A stretch of DNA of 64,000 nt from Strigops habroptila. Taxonomy: Eukaryota > Chordata > Aves > Psittaciformes > Psittacidae. A model generated the notes under the pieces. The model had not been told where the DNA came from. It did no database searches and saw nothing but the letters and a program-made list of their open reading frames with translations. Shown here piece by piece: positions 23,051-37,615 of the stretch (positions are counted from its first letter, which is position 1; every line of letters begins with the position of its first letter). A program made the position numbers and the translations under genes. The stretch spans positions 35,603,449 through 35,667,448 of the forward strand of contig NC_044302.2 of assembly GCF_004027225.2 (NCBI RefSeq), in the 5' to 3' direction.

Positions 23051-24960
23051 ACACTCAATCCTATTTATGAGTGCTGTCATAGTAGCACCTACTTTTTTAA
23101 TGGCAGTAGTAGATGAAATCAGGTAACTCCTTTGTATCAGCATCATTTTATAGAAATGGATTGGTTTTGCACTTGATGCTTTGAAGTTCAAACAGGTTTT
23201 GCTTTGAAGGTATACCAATTATTTTCCCTTCCATTCCTTCATTAAAAAAAAAAAAAAGGGCCCTTTTTCTGTTCTCCCAAGTAATTTGTTTTACAGACTG
23301 TTTGCCATGTTTATTTTGAAAATCACGTGCTCATTTTGCTTTGGGGTACTTTTAAAGTAGGTCAGTTCCTCCTTCAGTAACTTTTTTGCTTTCTTGCTTG
23401 TGACTTTTAGTAATGGAACTGAGGATTTCCCAAAGAGATGCAGGCATGCTATTGATGGCACACGGTGTTAGCTGTCTGGATGTGAGCATGCAGTGATTAG
23501 CTGAAACAGGATGAGGATTATCTTTGAGCAGAAACTGCCTTTGTAGGTTTGCCTATCCTCCAGGTCATGTTGTTGCGTGATACAACTTGCTCATTAGACT
23601 CACATCTTCAGGCAAGCAGGAAGCATTTTCATGCAGGCAGTTCCTGGTGATGGAGAAGGTTGTTGAAGATTTGTGTCTGAGGCCTCATTTGCAGCTGCTG
23701 TGGTAGGTATGCTGGACGTCACTTTGCCATAGGAAGATGGGAGATACAGAGGGCATGATGTCCTTGTAATAGTGGCTGAGGTGGCAGGTGGATGTGGAAG
23801 ACAGTTGTCTTCATACATTGCATAAGCTGGCGTAACCCTAGTTGAAGATTTTATCTTCCTTTTCCTCTTGAAGGGGTTCTGTCCACCTTACCTTTTCCCT
23901 TGAAAAATGTCCTAAGCATTTGACCACAGGCTCTGCTATGGTGAACACGTACTTTGCTCCTTCTACTGAAGCAGTGCTGTTGTGGAGAAGACAATCCAAT
24001 GCTAAATTGGGCAGGAAGAGGATGTCAGATTTTTGTTAAGTGAGACACTGTTCTAAAAGGAGGAAAGTCAGTCCCTATCGAAATGCATGACTACAGAAAG
24101 TCATAAATAAAAATTGATATGAAGCAGTGAATGTTTTCTGTGGAAGCTCTATAGCTTCTTAATCCAGTGTTTCAGATTAAATTCCTCACTTAGGGAGCAT
24201 GACCCAGAACTTTCACTGAATAGCCTGGGTTTTGACAACTGAAATTCTTTATTCGGTGCAGGGAGAGTATTTTCTTCAGTTTTGTGTGGTTGATTCAAAA
24301 TTTAAAAACTGGATGTTGAAAAAGAAGAAAAAAAAGTCACTTGAGGCTCTAACTATGGATAGAGATGGTCTCTTAGGGTAGACATTTTGAACCTTGCCAA
24401 GGGAGATTGTTATTGACTCTGTTGTCCAAATGCCTATCTATCTTAGGCACTAAGTTACTTGTCTAAACGTCAACTCTCTGCATGTTTCTTATTTAGAAAA
24501 GAAGAAAGCTTTTTTTGAGTATTTGTTGGCACAGTTGACAGTCCTTGTAAGAAAATAAGTTTTTTAGGTTTTACAGACAGTTGTTCAAACCCCTTTATGG
24601 TTGAGATTTGTGGCAAAACCATTGTTCTGCTGCAGCCAGGAATTTTGCATTGAGCTGCAGACTCATGCCTGGTTCACTGGGTCTCAGAAAACAGATGATA
24701 AAATACACATTTTTTGCAATGGCTTAGGTTTATATCTGATTCCTGTTGATACTATGGCTGAGGAATTGTGACATAATGGAAAGTACGTTTGTTGATTCAA
24801 TCAGCTATGGACAAACTGTTTACCTGTTAACACTTGTGGACAGTCATGTCAAAGAAGCTGACTATGGTAGCTACCTTCCATCAGGAATATGTTTATGCTT
24901 GTTTCATAATTGTGTCTGTAAATAAACTGATTGCTTGGATTTTAGTACAATTAGTAATGT
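23051..24960. other. Intronic, nothing recognised
   Basis: AT-rich with an A-run followed by GGG near 23244-23260. The region 23400-23830 is somewhat GC-richer but shows no exon structure on either strand. Confidence 0.55.
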
Positions 24961-25479
24961 CAGTGTGGCCTCACCTCAAGTACCATGTGCAGCTTTGGGC
25001 ACCTCGATAGAAGGATGCTATGGGAGTGTGTCCAGAGGAGGCTGACCAAGATGGTGAAAGGCCTCAAGAGCAAGACTTAGGAGGGGCAGCTGAGGCCACT
25101 TGGTTTGTTCAACCTGGAGAAGAGAAGGCTGAGGGTGACCTCATGGCAGTCTACAGCTTCCTCACAGAGGACAGCGGAAGTGAAAGTGCTGATCTCCTCT
25201 GTCTGGTGACCAGTGACAGGACATGAGGAAATGAAATGAAGCTGAGCCAGGGGAAGTTCGGTTGGGCGTCAGGAAAAGGTTCTTCACTGAGAGGTTGGTC
25301 AGCCACTGAAATGGGCTCTCTGAGGAAGTGCTCATGGCACCAAGCTGGCCAGAGTTCAAGGAGTGTCTGGACAATGCTGTTACTCGTGTGTTTAGTGTAA
25401 AGTAGTCCTGCAAGTAGCAGGGAATTAGGCTCGATGATCCTTGTGGGATCATCTTGAGATATTCTATGATTCTGTGATC
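24961..25479 (+). mobile_element. CR1 LINE 3' fragment, sense to CAMK4
   Basis: A 519-bp plus-strand CR1 from 'cagtgtggcctcacctcaagta' (the ORF2 region encoding the RPHLEYC-like block) to an ATTCTATG/ATTCTGTG tail. Several frameshifts break ORF2. It belongs to an older subfamily, with 'gctcgatgatccttgtgggat' instead of the 'ggtcccttcca' 3' block. Confidence 0.93.
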
Positions 25480-28400
25480 TAAGTGATAACTGTATTATAT
25501 AAAAAATAGTTTGAAGAAAGCTTTTCTTCTTCTTCTAAATATGAACTTAAATAAGCTACTGATAAAACCATGTATTTTTGTGTCTCCGATTACAGAAGCA
25601 GTAAGATTTTATTTGTAACATTGTATTATACCAGTTCTATTTTTAAAAAGCAATTTGTGGGTGCATCTACACTGAAGTTTTAATTTGTATCAGGGGTGAC
25701 TTTGATGAAACAAATGTCCCAATTATCGCCTCTCACTGTGCTTTGCTTTGCATCAAGGGGTGTTCTTGGAGTGCACAGAACAGACTGAATGTAGCTGAAC
25801 CAGAAGATGCACTTCAGGAGCACTTAATCCACTCAAACCTTTTATGAACAACCAGTTCACATGACCAGATTAGGGCTCATCTGACATGAAACCTGCTTGA
25901 AAGTTTATGTGTTGATACCAGCATGTTGCCACCATTTGTAATACTGGTGTGCTCATACTGCGCTGCACTTCTTGCTAGTGCATACCTAGATTATATGTGC
26001 TGGTGGTACTGCATTTGAGTCTAATGTAGTTAATCTTTAAGATGATTAGTAGGGTGCTTGTGGTACCACGCATTGAACACAACGCACAGGTCAATGTCAG
26101 CCTGCTCAGGTTTTAATTAACTTAGAAGCTAAATGGAATGCATATCATATAAATCAAGATTCACTACTTAGAGTGGGCAGTGGAAAAGTAGTCGTTGCAG
26201 AGTATTGCATTATCTCTGTATTCTTATGAAGTTGTATACTCAATGCATTGCTCTGTCAATAAATTGAGCTGTTACCTTTTTTCTATAATAGGAATGCTGA
26301 AGCAGTTTTGAGTAGCTGGAATGACCAAGTGATCATTCTGTGTAATTTTCTCAGCTTTCTTGTACTTAAAAAGGAGCTATTAATAACAAAAATTATATTA
26401 AAGAGTTTTTACTTCTTTATTTTCAAGTTATTGAAATGAGTTAATGACTGGTTGTAAAAGCTGTCATTTGTACCCATTTTTTTTAAATGGGGCAGACAGG
26501 GCAATTATGAATACTAAAAAAGACATTGGACAAACCAAGAACGAAGAGCAGCATCACTGTATCCAAATGGAAATACAAAAAATGTTTAATTACCCTTTCT
26601 CAGCGTGAGTGTCACTGTACTGTAAAAATAATATCCCTTGCGAAATTAGTGATTGTTCAGTTAATAAAAATCTACTTATTGTGGGGATATGAAGCATGGT
26701 AAGGATGCGTAAATAAGGAAGTCAACAGCAAATACACAAGTTTATATGTTTAAATTCTGCTTCATTGTGAAAGCACAAGGGAGTATGTGTTCTTTCTTTT
26801 TATTCAATCTTAACTCTGACTGATGGTTCATATGTGTTGTACATACATAGATAAAAATACTCGATAGTAGGGGTCAAACATAATGAAGTCATTCTTATAG
26901 CTTGTTAGAGAGACAGTACGTCTGAAACTGAATAAGTATTTTTATAGCAAGCGATAACAGGAAAGAAATTACTTGGCATGAACCACCAAATTACATGGTT
27001 GGAACTATGCTAATTCTGACACAAGTGAACTAATCGCCTGAACAACATAATCCTGTAGCTTTTAAGTTGTCCTCCTTTCACACATGCAGTTACCCATGCT
27101 AGAACTCAAGAACCATAAAATGTAAAATAAAAGATATGAAAGATGGGAACTGTGTTGAGGAAAAAAAAAACAACAAAAAAACATGCTGCCCTTTGACAGT
27201 TAACTATCTATTTATGATGGCTTCTTTGGGGGTATAAAGCAATGGTAAAAGCAAGACCAGGTTTTATAATGCACAGCCTCAAAAAACAACGTTAAAATTT
27301 AAGCCAATCAACAAATGTATAGTATGTGCTCCAATGCATACCTTGCTGTGAGCATCCATATGCCACAGATAAGATGCCAGAACTGCAACTTTACCTCAGA
27401 ACTGATGTCATCTCTACAGTCCTTTTCCCCAGACTCTTCTCACTAGAAACATGTGATGAATCTTTCTTCTGGCTCCTCTCAAGGCATTGTGGAAAAAAAA
27501 AAAAAAGCACTTGGTTGGGTTTAAGGAAGAGGTATCATTCTAAAACGTGGTGTGTGTCTGCTTCCACTCACTGCCCCCCACCCCCTGGCAATAATTTTTC
27601 TCTCCTACAGGTATTTATTCTTCTTAATTCGGATTATCATAAATGTACCAGTATTGTTACTTGGTTTTGATCTTTTCGATCTTCACAGCATATGCATGTC
27701 TGCCACATTCACTGCCTTTGGGAACTGATATGCAAATTAAAATACCGAATTGACTGTGACCCCAACTGCTCCACAGTTTAGCAGAACTGAGTAATGCATG
27801 AACAAAAATGTTCTACAATGTTCTACAAATATCTTCATTTTATGTTTTGTAATGAGGCAGCATGGCCTCATGTGACTTAGGGGGCGTGTCAGTCAATCAG
27901 ATCAGTCACCACAAATTGTGAACTGCTCGTTGACATTTGTTCATTTATTAAAAAAATCAAATGCTGACATTAGTAGACAAATTCATGTAAAGAAGTTGGG
28001 ATTAGGTCAGAAATGAAATGCAAAAATTCCAATTTAATGTAGTTATTTTTAATGAACAATTTTGCACTCACTAATGAATGGAAATAAAAAAGTGTGTGAA
28101 GTCTCAATGAATATCCATGGAATAAGAAGTCTGGTATTATCTTGAAATATTTCTGAAATAATGTACTGATTTTTCCTTAAAGAATCCTTGTTAACAGAGG
28201 CACCTGCCAGTACAAAAGAATGTGCTGTGATCTTATTTTGTGTCTAGCTGTAAAAAAATTTAATACTATGTTGAAAGGAATGGACTTTCATACCCCTTCT
28301 GTGGAAGGCTGGCCATGAGTTGTGCAACTTTCAGTTGATACTGAGACATTCTAGATGCTTTTATTAGGTGGAGATTAGTTGTTTGAATTTCATTCAAACT

Positions 28401-31400
28401 TGAGAAAGTACCTCTTTCAGATTCTCTGTGTATGCAAGATGGTGTTTGCTATTTCTGATTTATTGGGTGTCTAACATTTTGGACCAATGAAAGTGTTTTA
28501 AAACCTTGGTTTGGGCCAGAAATTATTTAAATTCTTTTGACACGCATTGATTTTTTTTCCCCTCCTTTTTTTTTTTTTTTATTTTTAAATGTGGTGGTAT
28601 TACATAGTTTTATACTTTTGCAGAGAAAATGGATGTCTTGGTAAGGCTTATAAAGACTCAAAGTCTGCCATGGATGAGTACTGACTTTTTTCTTCCTTGC
28701 TTTTTAGCCTATTGGCATATTTTCTAGATTAATGAACCACAATTCTGATTGTTCAGATGTTTGTTTTCCTATTGGAGAGTATGTGATTATCAACTTTCTG
28801 TATTGCACAATAATGATCTGCTAAAGCTGAACACAAAACATGCTGAGAACTCTGGCATTGTTTTCATATTCTTAAATTCAGAGAAATGCAAGGTATGTGT
28901 GCATTAATGTTTTTACCTGCTGACTTCATGGGATTTCATTAATATTTGATGAAAGCTTATTAAGATCAGTAATCAATGGCCAGACTGGGGCAACTTGTAA
29001 TCAGAAATCTGTAATGAAAAGCGATACCCTAAAATTCACTGGCATGTTTTCTGTTCTGACTCTTACAGAGATGACACCATCTCCGCAGTATCTCCATAAT
29101 AAATATGCAGGTAAATTTTTTTTTTTAATTTAAATTCAAATCCCTTCTTTATGCATAATTCATATTATAGGTGTTCAAAAGTAGGTAGAACAGGAATAAA
29201 ATTGAGTGGAAAAGGTAGCTTTATTCATTACTATAAAAACTTGCTCAGATTTTATTGGATTTGCAGTACATAAAGAGAATACTCTTCTATTGTCAGAGAA
29301 TCATTCATTTCAAATAACAAAACAACCGTGGTCATCTCCTCTGCTTATCATCCTCCTTGGTGCAACAGTATCTTTTTGACCCTTTGAATCTTCAGCTTGC
29401 CTAGTTAAAAGATAATAGCCCATGTTACTGTAAAGTAGCTTCAGCTGGTTTGATCTAGCCTCATCCATTTTTATTGTTCTTGTCACATTTATTTATTAGC
29501 TCCACACATTTTAACCTCTTCACATTCTTTTTCTGCATGACTATAGAAAAGATGAAATGTCATTTGTGATGGAAACAATCATATGTATTTCCCTTGCAGA
29601 TAACTGTCTAAATTAGAGCTGGCAATTTATTCTTCAAATAAGTAGCCCAACATATCTTATTTTTTGTCTCCTGCCAGTCCCTATTTTGTGAACTGGCTAT
29701 GTTTGCTATTTTTGAATGAATACAATAAATACTTACTTGATAGTCTGTTTAGATAATTTGCCATGGTACTTCTTATTAACTGTATTGAATAACTAGTAGG
29801 ACCATTTGATTGTGGCTTTCCCTAGTCACAGCCAAAACAGGATAATAATGATTAGCAAGCTATTAGTTATCCACAACGGCACATGGCCACTGGAAGACCG
29901 TATATCATGCTTGAGAGTCATGCCTGTTAAAGTTTGTTTTATCCACGTATTCATATCTTGGTGAACTGGCAGATTTAAGAAACTCCAGAATTTCCATCCC
30001 ATGATAAATTTTAGTATTTTTGCATTTGTTTTTGGTTTGAGTTAGGGTGAGCAATTGAAATATTGGCAGGATGTGGATAACGGGCAGTTTCACAGCATGG
30101 AATTTTTCACCAATTTTGAATTAAAATTTATAAGCACTTTCACATTTTACACATTTTGTGTTTATTAAAGACATCCTTGACTCAAAGAATCCAGATTGAA
30201 GGAACAAATTATATTTATCTCTTGTAGCATGGTGCCTTATGAGAATTTTGTTGCAGGTCTCTCTTCTGACTGTTTCCACCTTCTGTCTTTTGTTCCTGCT
30301 TAGACTGTGTTTTACAAGTTACACCAAAAGTGCTTAAGCTTTCATAGGATTTATTTCCCTACCGGAACATATGGAGGTTGCAGGAGCAGTGTTTATCCAC
30401 TGACTCCAGTTATAAAATTCTCAGACTTCTTTAATAAGAACAGTAGACATTATTGAATGGGACAGGAACACATTTGCCTTTCTTACAGCTGCTATATTGA
30501 TAGTTTGTAGCTGTCTTGTTGTCCATTGCCCAAACTGTATGTCTTCCATTTTCCTGCTCTGTTTGCAACTGATGAGACTTACATTTTATAGGAAAATTAT
30601 TATTTGTCTGTAATGCATGACCTTGCAGTTAATACAGCTAAATTTTATCTCTTTTCTCTTACTCCTGCTCCCCAGGCAGCAAGTGGAGTTTTTCCTTCCT
30701 GATATTATTTTCCTCTCTCATATTGCCAGTGCCTTCCCACCTGAATCAGCATACTCCCAAGTTTATGCCAAAGTCAATAATTAATGAGATGTTTAACAAG
30801 CCAAGGAATATTGCTCAAACATGCATGTTGAAAAACATAGAAACACTGAAGTAAAGAGCAGTGTGTTTCTGGCAAGCTTTTGTTGAAGGTTAGATTGCAT
30901 AGGCAAATTTTCTTGAGAGGGAGAAGAAAATCTTAAAAGCAAGTCGTTTGTAAAACTGTTCCCCTTTATACCATTATCCCACCGAAACTGAAAAAATCAG
31001 AATTATTGCAGCATTGTCTGTACCAAGGATGAATCTGTTTGTTTATGTTCTTTTGGTGACTCCTTGCTCCTTTAGCTAAGGATGCTATGATTATTCTCAC
31101 CTTCCTTCCCCCCAGCTTGTAGTACTTTCTTTAGAAAGTGCTCTCAATCATCTTTTTGCAAAGAGAAAGAAATATTTTCCACTGTATTTAATGGGTGCAA
31201 ACTTCAGAAGCTGAAAAATTGGGCAAACAGGTTAAAATTAGTATGCTAGCCAGAAAGCTGACAGAAATCCTGATATTTCAGGGAAAGTGAGGGATTAGAT
31301 TTCATTATGCAGGTAGGTTTCTACCATCCCATCTTCCTTCTCCCATTTTTTGAATGTGGATTGAGAATAAATTTAATGATTCCTGAATGTAGAAGGACTC

Positions 31401-32514
31401 AGCTCCAGTAACTGTCAAATAAAAATGGAAAATAAAAATGAAAAATAGCATGTTTTTAAATGGCTCTTGAAAATTATGTGGGTCTGTGAGTTATAGGACC
31501 TCATTTGTCCCAGATTTTATCCAGCCAGGATAATAATTTCAGTTGTGAAAAGTGACTGCAACAGTAGCATAAAATGCTTGCCTTTGTGTCTATTACAAAA
31601 AATCCTTTTTAAACTTATTTGTAAATTTTTCCTCTGAAAATGTAATGTGGAGGAATTGGGTTTCTTTAGTCCAACAGATGGTGCTGGGGAAAGGTGATGA
31701 TAGTCCTCCAACAGAGAACCACACCTGTAATGTAGAATAATTCACTGAAATTTAAGGATGACTCCTGCATTCAAAGGAGGAGAGAAGTAACTTGACCAGG
31801 ATTATGACAAAAACTGTAATTTAGGAGAAAGTATCTAACCATCAGTAGTTCTGTAATGACCTTTTCAATATGAGCAGCAGAGACAAGAAATGTGCCTAAA
31901 ATTGGTATGTGATCATTTTGTGAAAGAGACTATACGACATGGTTGCCCATTTTACCAGGAGCTGTCTTGATGACTCGGGAGAGTTCTTTCTGCTTATCTT
32001 CAGAATAACTGTATTGATTTTCAGTGTCCACTTGCCAATAGCAGTAAGTTGAATATTGATCTGTTGACATCACCAAGGGATTAGCCAAGTTCTCCTAGTC
32101 ACATCCTTATCTCAAATTGAAGTAAAAATCTCTTTGGGGGCCGATGTTCTGTTCTTTTGCAACCTTAATGCCTGGCTAGTGGAAAATGTCTCTAAACTGG
32201 GGCCGTTGCTCTCAGAGATGACCATGTAGTGCACTGAATATGTGCGTTGTCCTTTTAAAATTTGCCTTTTGGTAAGAATCAACTCTAATGATAGCATAGA
32301 TATGTTTTCCATTCTGTTTGTGGAGAAAGGAGACCTCTTGTTTGGAAAGAGTAAGTATATGTTTTCAGAACTTTCAGCCATTTCAGAATCAAAAAAAGAA
32401 AAAAATCACATCTGAAAATCCAGTTTTCTCTATACTGATGAATGTATGCATATACTTTTGCAACATAAATTTGAAATGAACTGGTCATCCTAAATTGTTT
32501 GAGCCTTTGTAGTG
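25480..32514. other. Long AT-rich intronic stretch, no dated repeat
   Basis: Seven kilobases with no CR1, LTR, exon or RNA gene recognised, and only poly-T or poly-A tracts (for example 28566-28581 and 27161-27181). The largest open frame (27326-27670, plus, 114 codons) spans a poly-A run and looks like chance. Confidence 0.55.
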
Positions 32515-32632
32515 TAAGAATGGCTGTGCTGAGTCAGATCAAAGGTCTGTTTAGGCCAATACCCTGTCTCCAGCTGTAGTGAGAAGCACGTACCGAGAAA
32601 GCAGTGTAAGAACAGGTCAAGCATCTAAGGGT
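32515..32632 (-). mobile_element. Probable ancient CR1/L3-like LINE fragment
   Basis: The segment 'gctgagtcagatcaaaggtctgtttaggccaataccctgtct' (32528-32569) and the later 'gtgtaagaacaggtcaagca' resemble an old amniote CR1/L3-type 3' end known from turtles, crocodilians and birds. Orientation is given by that family's usual 3' end. The match is from memory. Confidence 0.45.
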
Positions 32633-32747
32633 GCTTGCCTAGAGTAGTCCCTCAACCTTCAGAAATCTGAAGCCAAATCTGAAGCTTCAGCTTTGTTTCT
32701 CATAATCAGAATAGTAATGTAGATTTGCTTGCAGCGCTCAGGGTGTA

Positions 32748-32875
32748 ACACAGAATCGCAGAAGGGGTAAAATTGGCAGGGACCTCTGAAGATCATCTAG
32801 TCCAACTTCCCAGCTTAAGCAGAGGTTTCCCAGGACTGTGTGCAGTAGAGTTTTGAATATCTCTACAGATGGAGA
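32748..32875 (-). mobile_element. CR1 LINE 3' fragment, antisense
   Basis: 'cacagaatcgcagaa' (reversed tail), 'ggcagggacctctgaagatc', 'atctagtccaacttccc' and 'gttttgaatatctctacaga' match an older CR1 subfamily in minus orientation. About 130 bp are left. Confidence 0.85.
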
Positions 32876-35352
32876 TATTCATGCATTGAATTTATTCAGG
32901 GAGTAATGCTTAATACTTCTTAGCAGTTGTTGCTTTTCAGGTTGCCTTTTTGTGGGTGTTTTTTGGTTGGTTGGGGTTTTTTTTGTCCTTTTTTTACTAC
33001 GATTGGACATGGAATTGATAATTTGTGGAACTTGCACTAGATTGAATGATTTCTTGTGATAATAGTACACTTAGCTGCTTAATACATGAAATTAGGATTG
33101 TGTGCAATATTCATAATTTTGTATTTATTTACATGGAATTTCACTTGCCATTTAATACCTCATCACTGGATCTCATTAAAGTCCTCTTGCAAGCTCTTCA
33201 GTAGGGCAGAAATTTATTCTTATGAAGAACTTTGATTATAAAAAAACCCCCATGCAACTAGTGTCATCTCATTTCTCATCTCAGCCCCTGTACTGTCTTC
33301 TCGAGTAGCAGACACCAGCTCTGGTCCATCGGACTTACTGATGACCGCTGTGCACTGTGAAAACTGAGCACTTACTCCTTCCTTTTTTTGTATCTCTAAA
33401 ACAACTACTTATTAATTTTGTCCTCTGTTGCTTCCTCAGGAACCTTCGGTGAGAGACCTTATTGGTGAGGGTCAAATAATTTTTTAAAATCCAGGTAGAC
33501 TACTCAATCAAATATCCATTATTCAAATGCTTGCCAAATCCTTCAAAGAAGTTGTGTGGTTTTGAGACGTGGCTTCCCATTCTAGAAGCCACATTGATTC
33601 TTCCCCAGGTTATCATACATATCCATATATCCACAGATCCTGTCTTAGAGCTTTAAATGACTTCAGCAATATAGAGCAAGCATACAGTCCTCCAGATGTC
33701 TCTCATAATATTTCTTTCCGAACTAAAAAGGCTGGGTGGTGTACAAGAGGTTACATATCACCTTAATTTGAGCTATTTCTTTCATGAATTCAAGTTAACC
33801 CATTAAGTGAGTCTCAATCAGTGCCCATAATGTGTTCTTGGTCATTTTATCTGTTCCATAATCTCTTCTGTCCCCTCTCTTCATTTTGGGAGGTTTGGAG
33901 ACTTTTTCCATGTATCTTCCGAATAGAGAATGGTTTTAGCGTTGGTAAAACTGCAGTTAGTTCAACAACAGATTTATCACAGGCTGTTTGTTCAGTAGAC
34001 ACCAACTCTTTACAGAATTACGATTTTTATAATCACAGTGCAGCTGCTATTCACTATTATAGCCATCCTGTGCTGCAGAATGCTGTAGAGATGTCTTCAA
34101 CACAGAATATTTTTCATTTGGTAAAAAACAAGTAACAAGGTTCTCTCCTGCCCCTTGAGGCAGATGCCTGTAAATAGTAGATCTGAGGGAAGAGTGAAGC
34201 AGAAGCAGGTGACTGCTGTTCCTCTGTGAGATTTCATCCTATGCCTTCCTTTTACTGTACTTTATCACAGTTTGGACAATGTGAACGTCATCACGTATTT
34301 TTACTAGTTTTTATGTCTGTCCACATGGTGTTAGCTACTGTACGTCCAGCCGAGGAAAAATTTGTATGATTAAAGATAAGCAAAAATTTTGTGAAATTAT
34401 TCCACATCTCCATGCTGTGACAAATCAGTTCATTTGTCTCTTTGATGATCAGTGCAAGGGACAGAACAGTTTGGGAAGGTGAGGGATAGAAGTCGAATTC
34501 CTAGCTAATAGATTGAGAAAACATATTTGCTGTTATAGGCATAGTTTTTGGTATGGAAGTGGTGAATGAAGATGTCAAGTCTTGGATCAGATCTGCTGTT
34601 TTCTGGTGGTGCTGGAAATTCTTCAGGTAGCAATTTGTATAGCTTGTAAGAGAAGTGCATGTGACTGAATGGCAGGAAGAAATATCGTCATTACTGGACA
34701 GTAGAATTCATGCCTAAATTATGTCCATTCAGCCTGACTAAGCTCTATTAGGAGTGTTTCAGTGTCTACTAATGAATAATTTGAGTGCTAGCTCCTTGGA
34801 TTGTTAGTCCTTTCTGTCAGCTTTCATTGTGTCAGTGTTCATCTATGACCTTACATTACGGTATCAGTTTTATTGTAGAAAAACTCAGTGTTGTTTAACT
34901 GCTTGGAAGTAAGACAGGTGACAGTGTTGACTGAAAATAACTGTGCTTAGTGTTGTCCCTAAAAAAGTAAGAGTTGCTATTGTGAACTCTCTGTAATTCA
35001 TGTAGATGCCTTAAATACACGTGTGTGTGCATGCACACACTCAGGCACATGCAGGCATACCTCAGATGAATGAGAAGGTAATTTGCAAGTTTTTCCACAT
35101 ATAATGACTTTTAGGGAATGGAAATCACCAGAGAGTGTTCCCTGCTGAAAATGAAATTAATTATAGGTATTTAGAAGCCTAATGTAAGACTTACTTAATT
35201 TTTAATTTGGAAATACTTATTCCAGCTTGTATCAGCAATGGACAACGTAGCATTCTGAATCTAGGTAAGAAGTCTTTCCAAAGAGTGATGGAAGATGTAG
35301 GGCATAACAGTTTGGAGTCTAATGGTAAATAGAGCATTTTCAGTTTTGCATG
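32876..35352. other. Intronic, no gene seen
   Basis: Contains a G/T tract (32945-32996). The remaining DNA is AT-rich with short open frames only, the largest being 104 codons at 33821-34135 on the plus strand, with no domain. Confidence 0.55.
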
Positions 35353-35602
35353 GATAGAATCATAGAGTCATTTAGGTTGGAAAAGACCTTGAAGATCATA
35401 CAGACCAACTGTAAACCTAACACTGACAAGTCCACCATGTCACTAAGGACCATATCTAAAGATCTTTTAAATACCTGCAGGGATGATGACTTCACCACTT
35501 CCCTGGGCAGCCTGTTCCAGAGCTTGACAACCCCTTTGGTGAGGAGATTTTTCCTAATATCCAATCTAAACCTCCCCTGGTACAAATTGAGGCTGACTCC
35601 AC
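35353..35602 (-). mobile_element. CR1 LINE 3' fragment, antisense
   Basis: Reversed tail 'tagaatcatagagtcat', then 'ttaggttggaaaagacctt' and 'gaagatcatacagaccaactg'. It is a different subfamily marked by 'aacctaacactgacaagtcca'. The reversed ORF2 end covers about 35460-35602. Confidence 0.92.
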
Positions 35603-37615
35603 ATCTCTTCTCAGAATGTCAAACTTCTGCCAACAGCTGCAGTCCGTAATTGCTAGTAAATGTCTCGTAGTAGCTACAGGTCACTTGATACATTCTCATT
35701 TTTCTCTAGCTAAACTCTTCTTAGAGGGTGCATCTTCTCAGGGTCACCCTTCTAATAACATGACAGAAGAAAGATCCTCCTTTCTTCCTCAGCTGCCATA
35801 CTGCACTTCTGTGAATAATGGAGATAGAAAAGCCACTCTGAGAATATTTTTTCTCACTTTTAAATTTTTCAAAGAAAATGCAGAAGTCCATTATCCTTGA
35901 TTTTGCGTTTCCCATAACCTTGAATTTTGTTAGAACTCTCCTCTGCTGGGAAGCAATACTTTTTAATCTGATCCCTCTGTCATTTAGAAGTGAACATCTT
36001 CATTCACTCCAAAAGAGGAGTTATTAATGGAACACGAACTGACCTCAAAAAATTGAAGAGGAGACTGGAAAACGAAATGAGCGTTATGGAACTCTGAAAT
36101 TGTTCATTTATTGTATAGGGTCAGACTTCATGGAGGGCTCTATCTTGACTGGGAGTCATGTCAGGATTTGCCGTGCCATGTAATTGAGGTGAGATAGTGG
36201 TATGCCATCCTGGCAATGATTTCAGTTCAAACTGGGATGCAAAGTACATGCTTTAAGTGTACCTTTCTTTCATATGATTTTCCTGTGGAAGATTCTTTAC
36301 TGAAGCTGTTTAAACTAGTCTTGAAAGACTAACATGAAGTATGAAAATTAGTTGGCCATCCAGACTTTTGCCTCTGGGCTTCATAGGGCTGAACTCTAAC
36401 AGCATCGAGATGACTAATACTGTTCCTTGATTTTTATCCTCCCTTACCCCAAGTATGAGCTGAATCTACCACTGGAACTGTTATTCTCTGACGATTTCTA
36501 AGTCTGAAAAGCTATAAATGGGGGAGTACTCTTTCATCTCCACAGACAGTGCTCTTCAGGTAGGTCTGTCATTACAATCATTATGAAACAAAGCTGATAT
36601 GTTTTGCATTTAAAATACATTTAACATAAAAAGTAAATTATTTTAAATGACAAAAGGGAACCTTTTGTTATAAAACACCTTTTTGGTTTGCATTTAATAA
36701 ATTTTGCCCATAATAGCATGTGCAAAGTACATAGAGAAAAAAACAACAAACAAACCCAACATAAAATGTACTTTCACATAACATAAACTTATCTATAATT
36801 TCCTAAATTCAATCTTCTGAATGTTCTTTTCCTTTTTCACCATCAGTCAGTGAAGTGAAATGTTAGCCTGAAAGCTGTCTTTAATTCATTCAAATGATTG
36901 CTTGGGTAGGCACAGTTGTTCTCGTTAAATGCAGATACTTAAGCAGAATCAGAGTTATTGGAAAACAATCTTTGCTAGTCTGCCTGCTGCTCCACAGTAA
37001 ATTCATTGCTCACCACTTTGCCAAGAACTTTATTGCACCATCTGCACGTTTCAATGATGATGATTCTTTCTATGCATTGGTTCTATCATTCTTTTCCTCC
37101 TGCTTAGCAGTGTTCTTGTAGGGGAACGATGTTTTTCTCCTATGCAGTGCCATGTAAATTATTTGGTGGGGAGTCCAAATAATGATGATTCTGAAAACTA
37201 TTTGGAGACCTGTCATGTGCCATTGACATTTGGACATGTAAAGACAGTTACAAGAGAAGATGCACAATGAGGCTACCAGTCATATTTTTAGGGAAAACAA
37301 AAAATATAAGCTACCGAGAAGCTCCCATTGTTTTACCTTTGGCAAAGGGAAGGCACAGAGGTACCAGCCTCTTTGAGCCTCTGAGCAGCTGCATGGATAC
37401 TTACCATCCACGGAAGTTTATCCTGTTTATTTGCTGTTGCAATAGCTAACTTCTCAAGCTAAATTAAAGCTGTCATCCATGTGCCAGTACATTCTGTAGT
37501 CACACCTTAGAGATACAGAGTTGCTCATATGAGGCCATGCAAGAATTTCCCCTCTTCCCCCAATATGAAATACTGGCTGTTGGGCTTGTTTTGGTAACAG
37601 TGGTGGTTTTGAAGT
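35603..37615. other. Intronic, no gene seen
   Basis: Two kilobases of AT-rich intron. A 94-codon open frame at 35616-35900 (plus) overlaps the end of the CR1 and has no domain. Confidence 0.55.

Noticed and set aside
22695..23218. Open frames of 102-151 codons on both strands
   Set aside because: They come from an antisense CR1 fragment and its shadow.
27730..27737. Octamer motif ATGCAAAT
   Set aside because: A single 8-mer in AT-rich DNA is expected by chance and nothing around it supports a regulatory element.
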